Below are positions 12,495-22,587 of a stretch of DNA of 64,000 nucleotides, in pieces. The notes below the pieces were generated by a model that saw only the letters and a program-made list of their open reading frames with translations, ran no database searches and was not told the origin of the DNA. The DNA comes from Perognathus longimembris pacificus (taxonomy: Eukaryota; Chordata; Mammalia; Rodentia; Heteromyidae), in the NCBI RefSeq assembly GCF_023159225.1, contig NC_063161.1, forward strand, positions 119,019,958 through 119,083,957. The letters run 5' to 3'. Each line of letters opens with the position of its first letter. Position 1 is the first letter of the stretch. The translations under genes and the position numbers were made by a program.

Positions 12495-12824
12495 GAAAGA
12501 GAAAGAGAGGGAGGAAGGGGGAGAGGGGAAGGAAGGAGGAAATGAAACAAAGAAGAAAGAAATTGAGAAGGAAGGGAGAGAGAAAAAAGGAAAGGAAGAA
12601 AGAGAGAGAAAGTAAGGAAAGAAGGAAGGAAGGGAGGGAGAGAGGGAGGGAGGAAGAAAGGGGGGAAGGAAGGAAGGAAGGAAGGAAGGAAGGAAGGAAG
12701 GAAGGAAGGAGGGAGGGAGGGAGGGAGGGAGGGAGGGAGGGAGGGAGGGAGGGAGGGAGGGAGGGAGGGAGGAAGGAAGGAAGGAAGGAAGGAAGGAAGG
12801 AAGGAAGGAAGGAAGGAAGGAAGG
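12495..12824. repeat. Polypurine tract with (GGAA)n and (GGGA)n
   Basis: About 330 bases almost free of C and T. Blocks are mixed GA, then GGAA at about 12666-12709, GGGA at 12710-12770 and GGAA at 12771-12824. The Lys/Glu/Arg/Gly open frame across it is a repeat translation. Confidence 0.95.
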
Positions 12825-13188
12825 TCTACTTAAAAGTTTTTAAGCAAGAATTCTTGAGGAGTATTTCTGTGGGAACAGTAATGAAATGTTTCACTATGAA
12901 GGATGGTATAAGAGTTAAGTGAAAAATGCGATGAAAACTATTAATTACACAGCATGGTGTAGAGTGAATGCTAAAGTTGCCCTTTAAAATGTCTTTAAAA
13001 TAATATGGTTTAATTTATCTACAAAATTATAGGTTTAGAGTGGTATAAAGTAAGGAACTCCTGAAATTAACATGTTTGGGTCTTTAGGAGTTACCTTGTT
13101 CATTCAGGCATCATAAATTAAGTCTGACTTAATTGAAATTCAGATTTCCCTTGCTAAGTTTATCTTCTCTATAGGAACTATGATGTTA

Positions 13189-13220
13189 AGATCAATAATA
13201 ATGATAATAATAATAATAAT
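13189..13220 (+). repeat. (ATA)n microsatellite
   Basis: A run of AAT/ATA triplets about 110 bases before an exon. Confidence 0.85.
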
Positions 13221-13327
13221 GCCTGTCTCATACATGCATGTACATGCTTACCACTTCTCTCTCCCTGACACCCCTTAATACAGCCTGTGTGATTTAACCT
13301 CCTGATTCACCATCTGTCTTCTTACAG

Positions 13328-13462
13328 ATCCCCCCCAGGTCCCTACACAGTTGGAAGACATCAGAGCCTTACTCTCAGCCACTGGACCGAACCTTCCTTC
13401 AGTGCTGACGTCTCCTCTGGGAACACAGCTGGTCCTGGATCCTGGGAATTCTGCTCTCCTTG
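13328..13462 (+). CDS. ADAMTSL3: ADAMTSL3 exon: inter-Ig linker and first strand of last Ig domain
   Basis: The acceptor AG is at 13326-13327 and the donor GTGAGT at 13463. The exon is 135 nt, phase 1 to phase 1. The split codon formed with the previous exon gives Asp, followed by PPQVPTQLEDIRALL, and the exon ends DPGNSALL plus the first base of a Gly codon. It encodes a Pro/Leu-rich linker that leads into the A and B strands of the last Ig domain, whose first cysteine opens the next exon. A 29 kb intron follows, so one Ig domain is divided by the longest intron here. The frame joins cleanly on both sides. Reverse-strand open frames over this exon are shadows. Confidence 0.92.
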
Positions 13463-15247
13463 GTGAGTCCAACCCTCTGAAACATTGGGCAAAAGTCCAG
13501 AGCTGGACAGGATTTATGGATGGGTGACTGCTTGCAGGTGGGAGGGAGGCAGCGGTGGGGGGTGGCCAACAGGAAATCACTAAATTGCCTACAGAATCCA
13601 GACTCACCAGTGGAAACTTGGCTGACTTTCCACATGAGGTGAGTGCAGCTCTTAGTCTGGACTCTATAGCTTGTCTAAATTCCAATATGGCCCCGTTCTG
13701 AGTCCTCTTGGGCTGATGCCACAACTCAGATCCTTTCCATCAGGATGACTTACTGAACTTTGAAGAACCACTTCTGTATACCCATCCCCTCCTGCTTACT
13801 ATTCCCCAGTGTCCCACCCTCACCCCCACCGCTTCCTTCCACTGAGAGAGTTATAGTCAGTTTGCAAGGATAAAGCTACAGGGTCAGCACACCCTAAAAG
13901 CAAGTGATTCTGTCTGGACCAGCTTTCTATTAGCAGAACATAAAGCCAGCCTAAGCAGACTCCTAAGGACAAAAACACCCTGTCATTAAGCACTGGAGAC
14001 TTTCACCACTTTTGCCCACATGCTGGTGCCCTGTGACAGCAAGAAACTGTGCATTCAAACCCTTGATCCCTCACCTCACAGTCATGGAGATGCCAGGAAT
14101 TTTCTCACTTTTTTCTTCCAGAGGCTTGAGGTGTAACAGGCAGGGTGTGCATGGGCGATCTCTGTACCTTCCTCTGTCCCTCAATTATGTTGTGAATCTA
14201 AGACCTAGTTAAGAAAAATAATAATGAGAGCTTTTTAAAGTCTTCACATCAACTATGTTAACCCAAATGTTGATCATCTCTTAACAGCTACAATTATTCT
14301 CCTAGTTCCAAATTTAAAGCTTCTCTATTCTTATGGGTTACCAATGACACTGCTGAGGAGTTATCAGCATGGAGAGGGGCCTTGTGAATTTAGAATTTGA
14401 GAGCACAAAGGTTACCTTCCAATATCATTATGATCTGAATTTAGTGAAGAATTCTTCTAGCTTATCAGCATATGGAGAAAGCTTCCGGTTTCTCTACTTC
14501 TAATCTGGGTAAAAAGACACAGATACATTTAATAAGTAATCCTATTCTGTTTTCCATAACTTACAAAAGCTTGGCCTTAAATTTTTCCATATCACACTGA
14601 TCAGAATTCACAGAAGTTTCAAGTTGCATTGTTTCTTTGACTTCCAAATGATAAACTTATTCCAAATTGAGTGTGTGCATTGTGAATTTCTTTACTTTAG
14701 ACCCCTCATCCTGAAAGCTTACCATAACTGTTCATCATAGCCTAGTAACTAGTAAAGTGTAGAGCAATTGTTTATTTTCAAGTTGAATGACTCGTTGGGG
14801 TCACTCAGGTGCCATTCCCCATGCTAGAAAAGGCAATCTGCTTATATTTTTTTCTGTGATAGCCTTACTTTATTTCTCTCTTATTCTGGAATAATATATT
14901 GTCTCATTTTAGCCATGGGCAATAAGAATTTATTGTGCTTTATGCCTGCTGCATTCCATTACTAGTTTATGATGTTTGGCTACCTTGGACTGGCATTTAA
15001 ATCTAACAGCTAAAATCACCTTAATATCCACTCTACAACCAGACCACTCCATGTAAATGAAACAGAGAGTCAGTATTCATAAAGTCCCCGAATATAACTG
15101 CCCGGGCAAAATGAACTCTAGTAGAGAACATCAGTGCTGTGCCTGCAACTATAAAAGTGGGGAACTCAACCTAGAATTATGGAGATAAATTAGGAAATTA
15201 TATCAACTATCAGGACTCTCAGAAGTAGATTATTTGAAACAGATGGC
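13463..15247. other. Start of the 29 kb intron, no gene seen
   Basis: Nothing beyond the splice donor is recognised. The reverse-strand open frames at 13275-13724 overlap the exon and are shadows. Confidence 0.5.
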
Positions 15248-15540
15248 TCAGCTACTCAGGGAGTACAGATAGAAAAATTGTGGTCCAAGCCCAGCCTGGG
15301 AAAAAAGTAAGGTCACAAAACTGTATCTTTACCAATAGCTAGAACATGGTGATACACACCTATCATCTAAGCAATGCAAGGAAATACAAACAGGAGGAAC
15401 ACAGTCCAGACAGGGTTGAACATAAAGGAAGACCTCGCAAAACAAACAAACAAAAACTAACATATAAGAGGATGGTATAGTGGCTCAAGTGGTAGAATGC
15501 CACCTGCCTCACAAGCATGAGGTTCTCAGTAAAAAGAATC
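15248..15540 (+). mobile_element. Trimeric SINE: two B1-like units plus a tRNA-like unit
   Basis: ctcagctactcaggg with cccagcctggg, then a second unit (tgatacacacctatcatcta), then agtggctcaagtggtagaatgccacctgcctcacaagcatgagg as the tRNA-like end. Same architecture as 8188-8510. Confidence 0.65.
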
Positions 15541-15546
15541 TCAGGG

Positions 15547-15737
15547 GGCTGGGAATATAACCTAGTGGTAGAGTGCTTACCTCACATACATGAAGCCCTG
15601 GGTTCAATTCCTCAGCACCACATATATAGAAAAAGCCAAAAGTGGCACTGTGGCTCAAGTGGTACAGTGCTGGCCTTGAGCAAAAAAGAAGCCAGGGATA
15701 GTGCACAAGGTCTGAGTTCAAGCCCCAGGACTGGCAA
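15547..15737 (+). mobile_element. ID-like/tRNA dimeric SINE
   Basis: First half: gggctgggaatataacctag to gggttcaattcctcagcacc (A and B boxes of a tRNA-Ala type). Second half: gtggcactgtggctcaagtg to gagttcaagccccaggac. Its tail leads straight into the GAA/GGA tract. Confidence 0.9.
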
Positions 15738-16088
15738 GAAGAAGAAGAAGAAGAGGAGGAGGAAGAGGAGGAGGAGGAGGAGGAGGAGGAGGAGGAGGAG
15801 GAGGATGAGGAGGAGGAGGAGGAGGAGGAGGAGGAGGAGGAGGAGGAGGAGGAGGGAAGGGGGAAGGGGGAAGGGGGAAGAGGGAAGAGGGAAGAGGGAA
15901 GAGGGAAGAGGGAAGAGGGAAGAGGGAAGAGGGAAGAGGGAAGAGGGAAGAGGGAAGAGGGAGAGGGAGAGGGAGAGGGAGAGGGAGAGGAGAAGGAGAA
16001 GAAGAAGAAGAAGAAGAAGAAGAAGAAGAAGAAGAAGAAGAAGAAGAAGAAGAAGAAGAAGAAGAAGAAGAAGAAGAAGAAGAAGAAG
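15738..16088. repeat. 350-base polypurine microsatellite (GAA, GGA, GGGAAGA, GGGAGA)
   Basis: Pure A/G with successive blocks of GAA, GGA, GGGAAG(A/G), GGGAGA and GAA again. It grew from the A-rich tail of the SINE at 15547. The long poly-Arg, poly-Phe and poly-Ser open frames on both strands are repeat translations, not genes. Confidence 0.97.
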
Positions 16089-16256
16089 CTCAGTTCCACA
16101 AAATAAAATGGATTAATGGATTATTTGGAACAAGCAAGAGCTTCTATGATGCTTTGGAACTGAGTACTGAAGGATGGATGGAACTCAAAGCAGCAGAAAA
16201 ATGAGTACTCATAGTAAAAGCAATGCCATGGGTCCTGAGACAACAGTGTACAAGAC

Positions 16257-16478
16257 TGCCAGGCACCAGTGACTCACACCTGTAATCCTAGCTACTCAGG
16301 AGGCTAAAATCTGAGGGTCACAGTTCAAAGCCAGCCTAGGCAGTTAAGTCCATGAGACTCTTATCTCCAGTTAATAATCCACCAGAAAACCAGAAATGAA
16401 GCCATGGCTCAAAGTGGTAGAGCGCTAGCCAAGAGCAAAAAGAGCTCAGGGTTAGTGCATACGCCCTGAGTTCAAAAA
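16257..16478 (+). mobile_element. B1/tRNA composite SINE
   Basis: ccaggcaccagtgactcaca and ctgtaatcctagctactcag head; atggctcaaagtggtagagc tRNA-like half with gagttcaa. Confidence 0.85.
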
Positions 16479-17477
16479 ACATTTTAATGCCAACCTTGCA
16501 GTCACTAGTAAGTGGTGAGATTCTGGAATGTGTATTTCTCTCATGAGTGAGATCTGCTGGCTGTAACAGACCCACAGTCCTGATACACATCATGCTTCTG
16601 TAGCCCAGGCACAGTAACACACAGACCATGATTCTCTCATTTCACAAAAAGAAGGGGAGAAGTGAAATTTGGGGGACTTCACAGTAATATCTCAGAAGCT
16701 AGCACTTTTTGTTGAGGAAGAATCTATTCCAGAAATGAGTATTTTAGCGATCAGACACACTAGCATGGATTTCATTTCAAGACGTGCCTGCAGCTTGGAG
16801 AAAGGAATGCCGGCTGGCCAGCATGCACGCAAGCCTTTCTGGGCTTCACTCTCTATTGGTGTAAAATGGAAATTTGGGGCCCAAGTCCGTTGTTGTTCAT
16901 ACAGTCCTGGCTGTGTGACTGGGGTGCAGAAACTGGTCACTGGGGACTCTGCCCTGTCACATGGATCCAACACAATGAGCTCCTTTGTCCTAGGCAAGCC
17001 AGGTGCTAATTCTGTAGTTCTTTTGTTGACAGAGGTCCTCTTTGCCAGCTGCTCTGGAGAGCAAAGCCATTGCCCTCAGCCACCATCACCATCCACGGTC
17101 CAGATAGGAAGTAGCTCCCTAGCATCCCACAAGCCTCCATCGTAAGAACAAAAGCATCACAGGACTCCCTGAGGCACCTATATTATTTTTTTCAGGTTTT
17201 AGGTCATATTTTGGCCATCAAGACCTAAAACTAGTATTTCTCATAGTATTCATTTATTGGGAATTAGCACTGATTTTTCTTAAAGAACTTTTGTTGATTT
17301 TATTATATAGCAGTAGATCTTCATTTTACAACAATTTAAAGTTGAAACCAAAGAGGAATATGAAAAATATTTTAGTTAGACCTAATCCTGAGATCATCAG
17401 TGTAAAATAGCTTGCTCCTAGACATTAATATGTGTATATATTTTATTTAAAATGAAATGTTCTATATATTGCTTGTA
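16479..17477. other. Intronic sequence, no gene seen
   Basis: An open frame of 158 codons (16669-17145) runs here, but it has no recognisable domain or repeat and no exon-like splice context. I treat it as chance. Confidence 0.45.
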
Positions 17478-17684
17478 TTTTTTTTTTTTTTGGCCAGTCC
17501 TGGGCCTTGGACTCAGGGCCTGAGCACTGTCCCTGGCTTCTTCCCGCTCAAGGCTAGCACTCTGCCACTTGAGCCACAGCACCGCTTCTGGCCGTTTTCT
17601 GTATATGTGGTGCTGGGGAATCGAACCCAGGGCCTCGCGTATCCGAGGCAGGCACTCTTGCCACTAGGCTATATCCCCAGCCCT
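17478..17684 (-). mobile_element. ID-like/tRNA dimeric SINE
   Basis: Antisense with a T run at its left (its A tail), ggccagtcctgggccttgg, then ggggaatcgaacccagggcc and ccccagccc at the right. Well preserved. Confidence 0.92.
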
Positions 17685-17755
17685 GTATTTCTTCACTTAC
17701 CTATATTTGGCAAATATCCTTCCATATCTATGGTCTTCTATAATTTTATTTATTT

Positions 17756-17760
<5 letters not shown>

Positions 17761-17800
<40 letters not shown>
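17761..17800 (+). repeat. (GT)20 microsatellite
   Basis: A perfect dinucleotide run abutting the tail side of an antisense SINE. Confidence 0.97.
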
Positions 17801-17802
<2 letters not shown>

Positions 17803-18032
17803 TACTAGTGACTGAACTCAGGACCTTGTGCTTGCTAGGTAAGCACTCTACCACTTGAGCCATGTCACCAGTCCCTTTTTGTTTTGGTTATTTTTAAAGT
17901 AAGGTCTTATTTATGCCCCAACCTAGGCTGCAGTCTTCCTACTTGCATTTCCCTGTGTCAATGGGTATGATAGGTACACAGCCATGTGCTTCTTCTATAG
18001 CTGGGAGAATGGGCATGTAGCACTGCACCCAG
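17801..18032 (-). mobile_element. Diverged tRNA/B1 SINE
   Basis: gactgaactcaggaccttgtgcttgctagg, taccacttgagccatgtcacc, then an antisense B1-like part ending cactgcacccag. Confidence 0.65.
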
Positions 18033-18151
18033 CAAGTGGTTGAGATGGATACTCATCTTTTTTTTTTCTGTTAAGTGGATCATTCTCTTCATGTTATATT
18101 TAAGAATCCTTTAACCTAAGGTCTCAAAATTTATCTCCCATTGTTTTTGAT

Positions 18152-18152
<1 letters not shown>

Positions 18153-18202
<50 letters not shown>
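18153..18202 (+). repeat. (GT)n microsatellite
   Basis: About 24 TG units directly at the tail side of the antisense SINE at 18203. Confidence 0.97.
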
Positions 18203-18203
<1 letters not shown>

Positions 18204-18395
18204 CAGTACTGGGGCTTTAACTCAGAGCCTGAGGTCTTTTGCTCCAGTCTGGCATGCTACCGCCTCCATTTCTGGCTTTTGGTAGTTAATTGGAGATAAG
18301 AGTGTCAATTTTTTGCCTGGTCTGGCTTTGAACCACAATCCTTAGATTTCATCCTCTTAAGTAGCTAGAACTACAAACATGAGCAACTAGCCTTC
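18203..18395 (-). mobile_element. B1/tRNA composite SINE
   Basis: ccagtactggggctttaactcagagcctgaggtc, ttaattggagataagagtg, ctggctttgaaccacaatcc and taagtagctagaactacaaa. Confidence 0.8.
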
Positions 18396-18496
18396 AGCTT
18401 CTCCCATGTTTTGTTCTAGAAGTTTTATTATTATGTCTGTGATTTTTTTTATAACTAAGTCTGTGGTTTGAGTTCAATTTTGCCTATGATGAGAGC

Positions 18497-18879
18497 TGTA
18501 AGGTCCACCCCCAGAGGGCTCCATGCAGATGCCCCCCCACCTGTTTAAGTCTGCACCCAGTACCTGAGTTACCTAAGTAACTGGCACACCTGGAGGCAGA
18601 TACCTCCTCCTTCTCTGAGGTCACATCCAGTCCACCTGGCTATATCTCCCACCTTTCCCTATATAATCTAGCTCAACATGAGTCCTTGCTCTCTTTCCTT
18701 TTCTCTCTTTCCTTTTATCTTGTACTATCTCTTGCTCTTTCTTCCTGTCTTTCACTCTTTTTCTCTTCTTCCTTCTCCTCTGTCTCCCCACACCTCCATC
18801 TTGTGTGTGCGAGCCTGCAATTTGCTTTCCCCTCAATAAACTCCTTTCTGCTGGAACCATGTGACAGGCTTGCCTTACA
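18497..18879 (+). mobile_element. Solo LTR of an endogenous retrovirus
   Basis: The 383-base unit starts TGTAAGG and ends CCTTACA (perfect 7-base terminal inverted repeat, TG...CA). It is flanked by the 5-base duplication AGAGC at 18492-18496 and 18880-18884. A TATATAA box (18660-18666) and AATAAA (18835-18840) sit in the order expected for U3-R-U5. No internal retroviral genes are present, as after LTR-LTR recombination. Confidence 0.85.
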
Positions 18880-18960
18880 AGAGCTACATTGTAAAGTTCA
18901 TTGTATGCATTTGGATACCCAGCTTGCCTGCTATCATTATTGAGAAGATTATCCTTTCTC

Positions 18961-20687
18961 CATTTAATTGCCTGAATTAAATGTCAACAATATGTTTGTG
19001 ACTTTACACAATACGCTTTCCTAATACTCTAGGAATTATAAGGTTTTCCAGCTAGGCTGGTAAGAACAGATACTGTTTTCCTACCATTTATTTACCAACA
19101 CCAGGCACTTATATGTCCATTTCTCCCTAGAAATTCTTTCTCCTGCCTCGGGAAGTTTTTAACATGCATGCACTGCATTACATTCTGCTTAATATACAAG
19201 GGAATCTTCCTCAGAATTCCAAAATCCATTTGTTTTGTAACTAAAATTGTATTGTATTAGAGTTAAACCTGTTCTTTTTTTTTTTTTTTTTTTTGCTAAT
19301 ATATTATCTGTCACTGCTTTCACCCCACAGGGACAGGGTTGAGTATTTGCAAGGGAGACCCTTCAGCCTAAGATACTTTCTATCTGGTCCTGTAAATCTT
19401 AAGCAACCCCAGATCGAGTCCCTCCACCTTACTATTAGAAATTGTTTTTCACAGTGGTAACCACAAAGTCTGTTTCTAAGAATCACACTCTTCCATTGTA
19501 GCACTGAGTGAGGCATTCTGCACAAGGACAAAGACTCTAGAAAGACTTTTTTTTTTTTTAAGGAGTGGGAAGTAGAGATTAACTTCAGGAAGTTAGGAGA
19601 GAAAGAGAAAACCTGCACTGTAAAGATCCTCTATGTGTAGGGATTGGCTTTTATTGTGTTTTTGGTTTTTTCAGAATTGGATGGCTTCAGGTGGCTCTAG
19701 AATAAAAAATAAATAGTTTAACTATTTGGAAAATGATTTGGAAAAGCAGTTCCGTACCTTTTCCCACCGTATCTTACCTTAGATCCAGTGCCTAAATAAG
19801 AATGTCTCATATAATATACACAAAAGGTTTGGCTGGCCCAGTCTCTTAATGACTCTCCCTTGTAAGTGAACACTCCACAATGCTGCTAGAGACCCACCAC
19901 TCAGCCCCATAGAGAACCAAATAGTGTTAGCCTTTCCTCATACCATGTGAGCTCCCAAGAGCAGGAAGGTTCCAGGGGTAATTCCCACCCACCTCTGCAG
20001 TCAGGTATTCCCATAGAGAAAGCCATTATGATTGGCTCTTCTGTTCAGGCTTCACAGGATGCAGCACCAGAGCAGCAGCCTCAGATGCAGGACCTGTATG
20101 TGTAGCAGCTCCTCTTCTTAGAACCCCCACCAACCCTGCAGGGCCCAGCAATGAGGCAAGGTCCACAGGCTGCAACCAGGCAGTGGTGTTTTCATTGTGA
20201 CCACTTGAGAGAGGCTGTTGGCTGTTTCTCTATGCTTATGTCTCTGCATTTGAATTGTAGGGCCTTGCTCACCTGAGATGTCTGCTACAAGCAATGATGC
20301 TCTGGTTGATCTGATATCTCATACTAAAACATGAAATTTATTTCATTCTCCAGTACTAAGTCTGGACATACCAACAAATACTACAACATTGGTTCCTAGA
20401 ATATACAAGACTTAGATGGTGTAGCTCATAACACTCACATGAAAGTCCCTTAAAGTAGAGGGATAGTAGAAAAAAGCTCATTAAATATTAATATTGAAAG
20501 CTGGAATGGGCAGTGTGTTTCTTCCTAATAAAGGGAAGACAGTGTTTCCTAGAGAAGTCCATTTACTCATTCAGCAAATACTTGAGTGTCTACTACCAGC
20601 AAAGCACTATCCTCAGGCCAAGAGTATATAATTAATATGCACAAACCTAATCCTCATTCAGTCATTCTCTTAAGAATTCATTCCCAT
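18961..20687. other. Intronic sequence, no gene seen
   Basis: Contains a T run at about 19269-19294. No exon or clear repeat is recognised; 20560-20630 may be a faint MIR/L2 trace. Confidence 0.4.
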
Positions 20688-20795
20688 GAGGGAGGAGGTA
20701 ACAAATAGTACAAGAAATGTACCCATGGCTTTATGTATGAAACTGTAACCCCTCTGTACATCACTTTGACAATAAATTATTTTAAAAAATCCATT
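20688..20795 (+). mobile_element. LINE-1 3' end
   Basis: gagggaggaggtaacaaata, atgaaactgtaacccctctg and gacaataaat terminus. Confidence 0.8.
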
Positions 20796-20923
20796 TCCTC
20801 AAAAACAATAAATATCTTTTCTCTTTTGTAGTTTGATTGTAGTGCAGGGACTTGTAGTCTGATAAGAAAGCAATAGAAGTACAATAGAAAGGTGAAGAAC
20901 TTGGTACTCTGAGGATATGTGGC

Positions 20924-21164
20924 AAGACAGCTTCCCTGGTCAGAGCTTGGACAATTCCTCTGAGGAAAGACCTCGGTACAAGATCAGAACACTGGGTAGA
21001 AGCAATCCAGGTGAAGAGGTGGACGAGCACTACAGGCAGAAGGTCCAAAAGGGGTCTGCAGCAAGAAAACATGGAGCATTCAAGGACCTTGACTGTGGGA
21101 ACTCAGGAAGACTAATACATGAAGCTGAAGCAATGTGGGAACAAATTGCTAGCATTCCAAGCAC
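20924..21164 (+). mobile_element. Left part of an old mammal-wide repeat
   Basis: agacagcttccctgg, gggtagaagcaatccaggtg and catggagcattcaaggacc follow a repeat type whose continuation (agaagccaatatagtgggagc, gtgtaaagccttgtaaatgg) appears at 23550-23700, after the L1. Family not named. The 108-codon open frame here is not a gene. Confidence 0.5.
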
Positions 21165-22117
21165 CATGGTAAGACTTTGCATTTTGTTGGAAGTGTACCA
21201 GGAAATCTTGGAATGGTTTACATCCAGGAGAGAAACATCTTAAGAGAGCTGGGTGTCATCAAAATCCCAATGTCATTCTTCACTGAGATAGAGAAAACAC
21301 TCCAAAAAATTCATATAAAACCACAAAAGACCCTGAATAGCCAAAGCAATTGGGGGGAGGGAGGGAGGGAAGCAATACAGGAGACATCACAATTCCAGAT
21401 CTCAAACTTTATTATGGAGCTATTACAACAAAAACAGCTTGGTACTGATATAAATAAAGGCCTGAAGACCAGTAGAATAGACTAGAAGACCCCAAAATAA
21501 ACCCATTTACTTACGGTCATCTGACATTTGACAAGGGAACCAAAAGTATACATTGAGAAAAAGATGCTTCTTCAATAATTGGTGTTGGGAAAATAAGACA
21601 TCCATATGTAGAAGACTAAAATTGGATCTATTGTTGTCACCTTGCACTAATATCAACTCAAAATGGATCAAATACCTTACCATCTGACCTGAAGCCTTGT
21701 AACTACAATAAAATAAAAAAAGAGGGGGGGTAGGAGAAACATTAGAACTTTTTGGCATCAACAGGAATTTTCTGAAGAGAGTTCCAGGGGCTCAGCAAAT
21801 AGGAGGGAAACTTGACAAATGGGATTGCATCAAACGAAAGTTTCTGCATAGCATAGGGCATAGTTACTAAACTAAAAGGATGGCCAGCAGATTGGAGAAA
21901 GATCTTTACCAGCTATATATCCAACACAGTCCTATTATCCAGAATATATAAGGACATCAAGGAAATATACCCCCACATTAATAATCCAATCAATAAATTG
22001 GCAAAGGAGCTAAATAGAGACTTCTCAGAAGAAGTAAGAATAGCCAATAAACACATGAGGAAATGTTCAACATCACTGGCCATAAAGGAAATGAAAATCA
22101 AAACAACATTGAGATTC

Positions 22118-22365
22118 TACCAGGTACCTATGGCTCATTCCTATAATCCTAGCTACTAAGAAGGCTGAGATCTGAAGATCTCAATTCAAATCCAGCCTGA
22201 GCAGGAAATTCCAAAAGATTCTTATCTCCAAGTAAGTGCCAAAAAAAAAGCTGAAGTGAACTTGTGGCTCAAGTGATAGAGTGTTAGCCTTGAGCAATAA
22301 AGTTTAAGGACAACATCCAGGCCCTGAGTTCAAGCCCCAGGGCTAGCACCCCCACACACAAAAAA
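22118..22365 (+). mobile_element. B1/tRNA composite SINE inside L1
   Basis: ctataatcctagctactaag head, cttgtggctcaagtgatag and gagttcaagccccagggc end. It is inserted in the L1 target gagattctacc, and attagattct recurs after its tail. Confidence 0.88.
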
Positions 22366-22375
22366 ATTAGATTCT

Positions 22376-22587
22376 GGGGCTGGGGATATAGCCTAGTGGC
22401 AAGAGTGCCTGCCTTGGATACATGAGGCCCTAGGTTCGATTCCCCAGCACCACATATACAGAAAATGGCCAGAAGCGGCGCTGTGGCTCAAGTGGCAGAG
22501 TGCTAGCCTTGAGCGGGAAGAAGCCAGGGACAGTGCTCAGGCCCTGAGTCCAAGGCCCAGGACTGGCCAAAAAAAAAAAAAAAAATT
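22376..22587 (+). mobile_element. ID-like/tRNA dimeric SINE inside L1
   Basis: gggctggggatatagcctag to ggttcgattccccagcacc, then agcggcgctgtggctcaagt and a 17-base A tail. A second insertion at the same target: attagattct flanks it on both sides. Confidence 0.93.

Larger units (their letters stand above)
18090..18960 (-). mobile_element. Old LINE-1 fragment, interrupted by a SINE and a solo LTR
   Basis: Three pieces follow L1 order: 18090-18152 (agaatcctttaacctaagg), 18396-18491 (ctagaagttttatt, gtttgagttcaattttgcct) and 18885-18960 (gcatttggatacccagcttg, attgagaagattatcctttc). The insertions are younger than this L1. Confidence 0.65.

Noticed and set aside
12542..12922. 126-codon Lys/Glu/Gly/Arg-rich open frame
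   Set aside because: It is a GGAA/GGGA microsatellite read in frame.
15547..15640. tRNA-like A and B boxes, considered as a tRNA gene
   Set aside because: They belong to dimeric SINEs that recur with A tails and target-site duplications; there is no intact cloverleaf acceptor stem.
15509..16116. Open frames of almost 200 codons on both strands, rich in Arg, Phe or Ser
   Set aside because: They are translations of the GAA/GGA purine tract and the adjoining SINE, with no splice or domain evidence.
16669..17145. 158-codon open frame in the large intron
   Set aside because: No recognised domain and no exon-like splice sites in frame. Exons 13328-13462 and 42470-42682 join perfectly without it.
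20917..21243. 108-codon open frame, considered as a possible exon
   Set aside because: It lies in an old interspersed repeat and runs into LINE-1 sequence.
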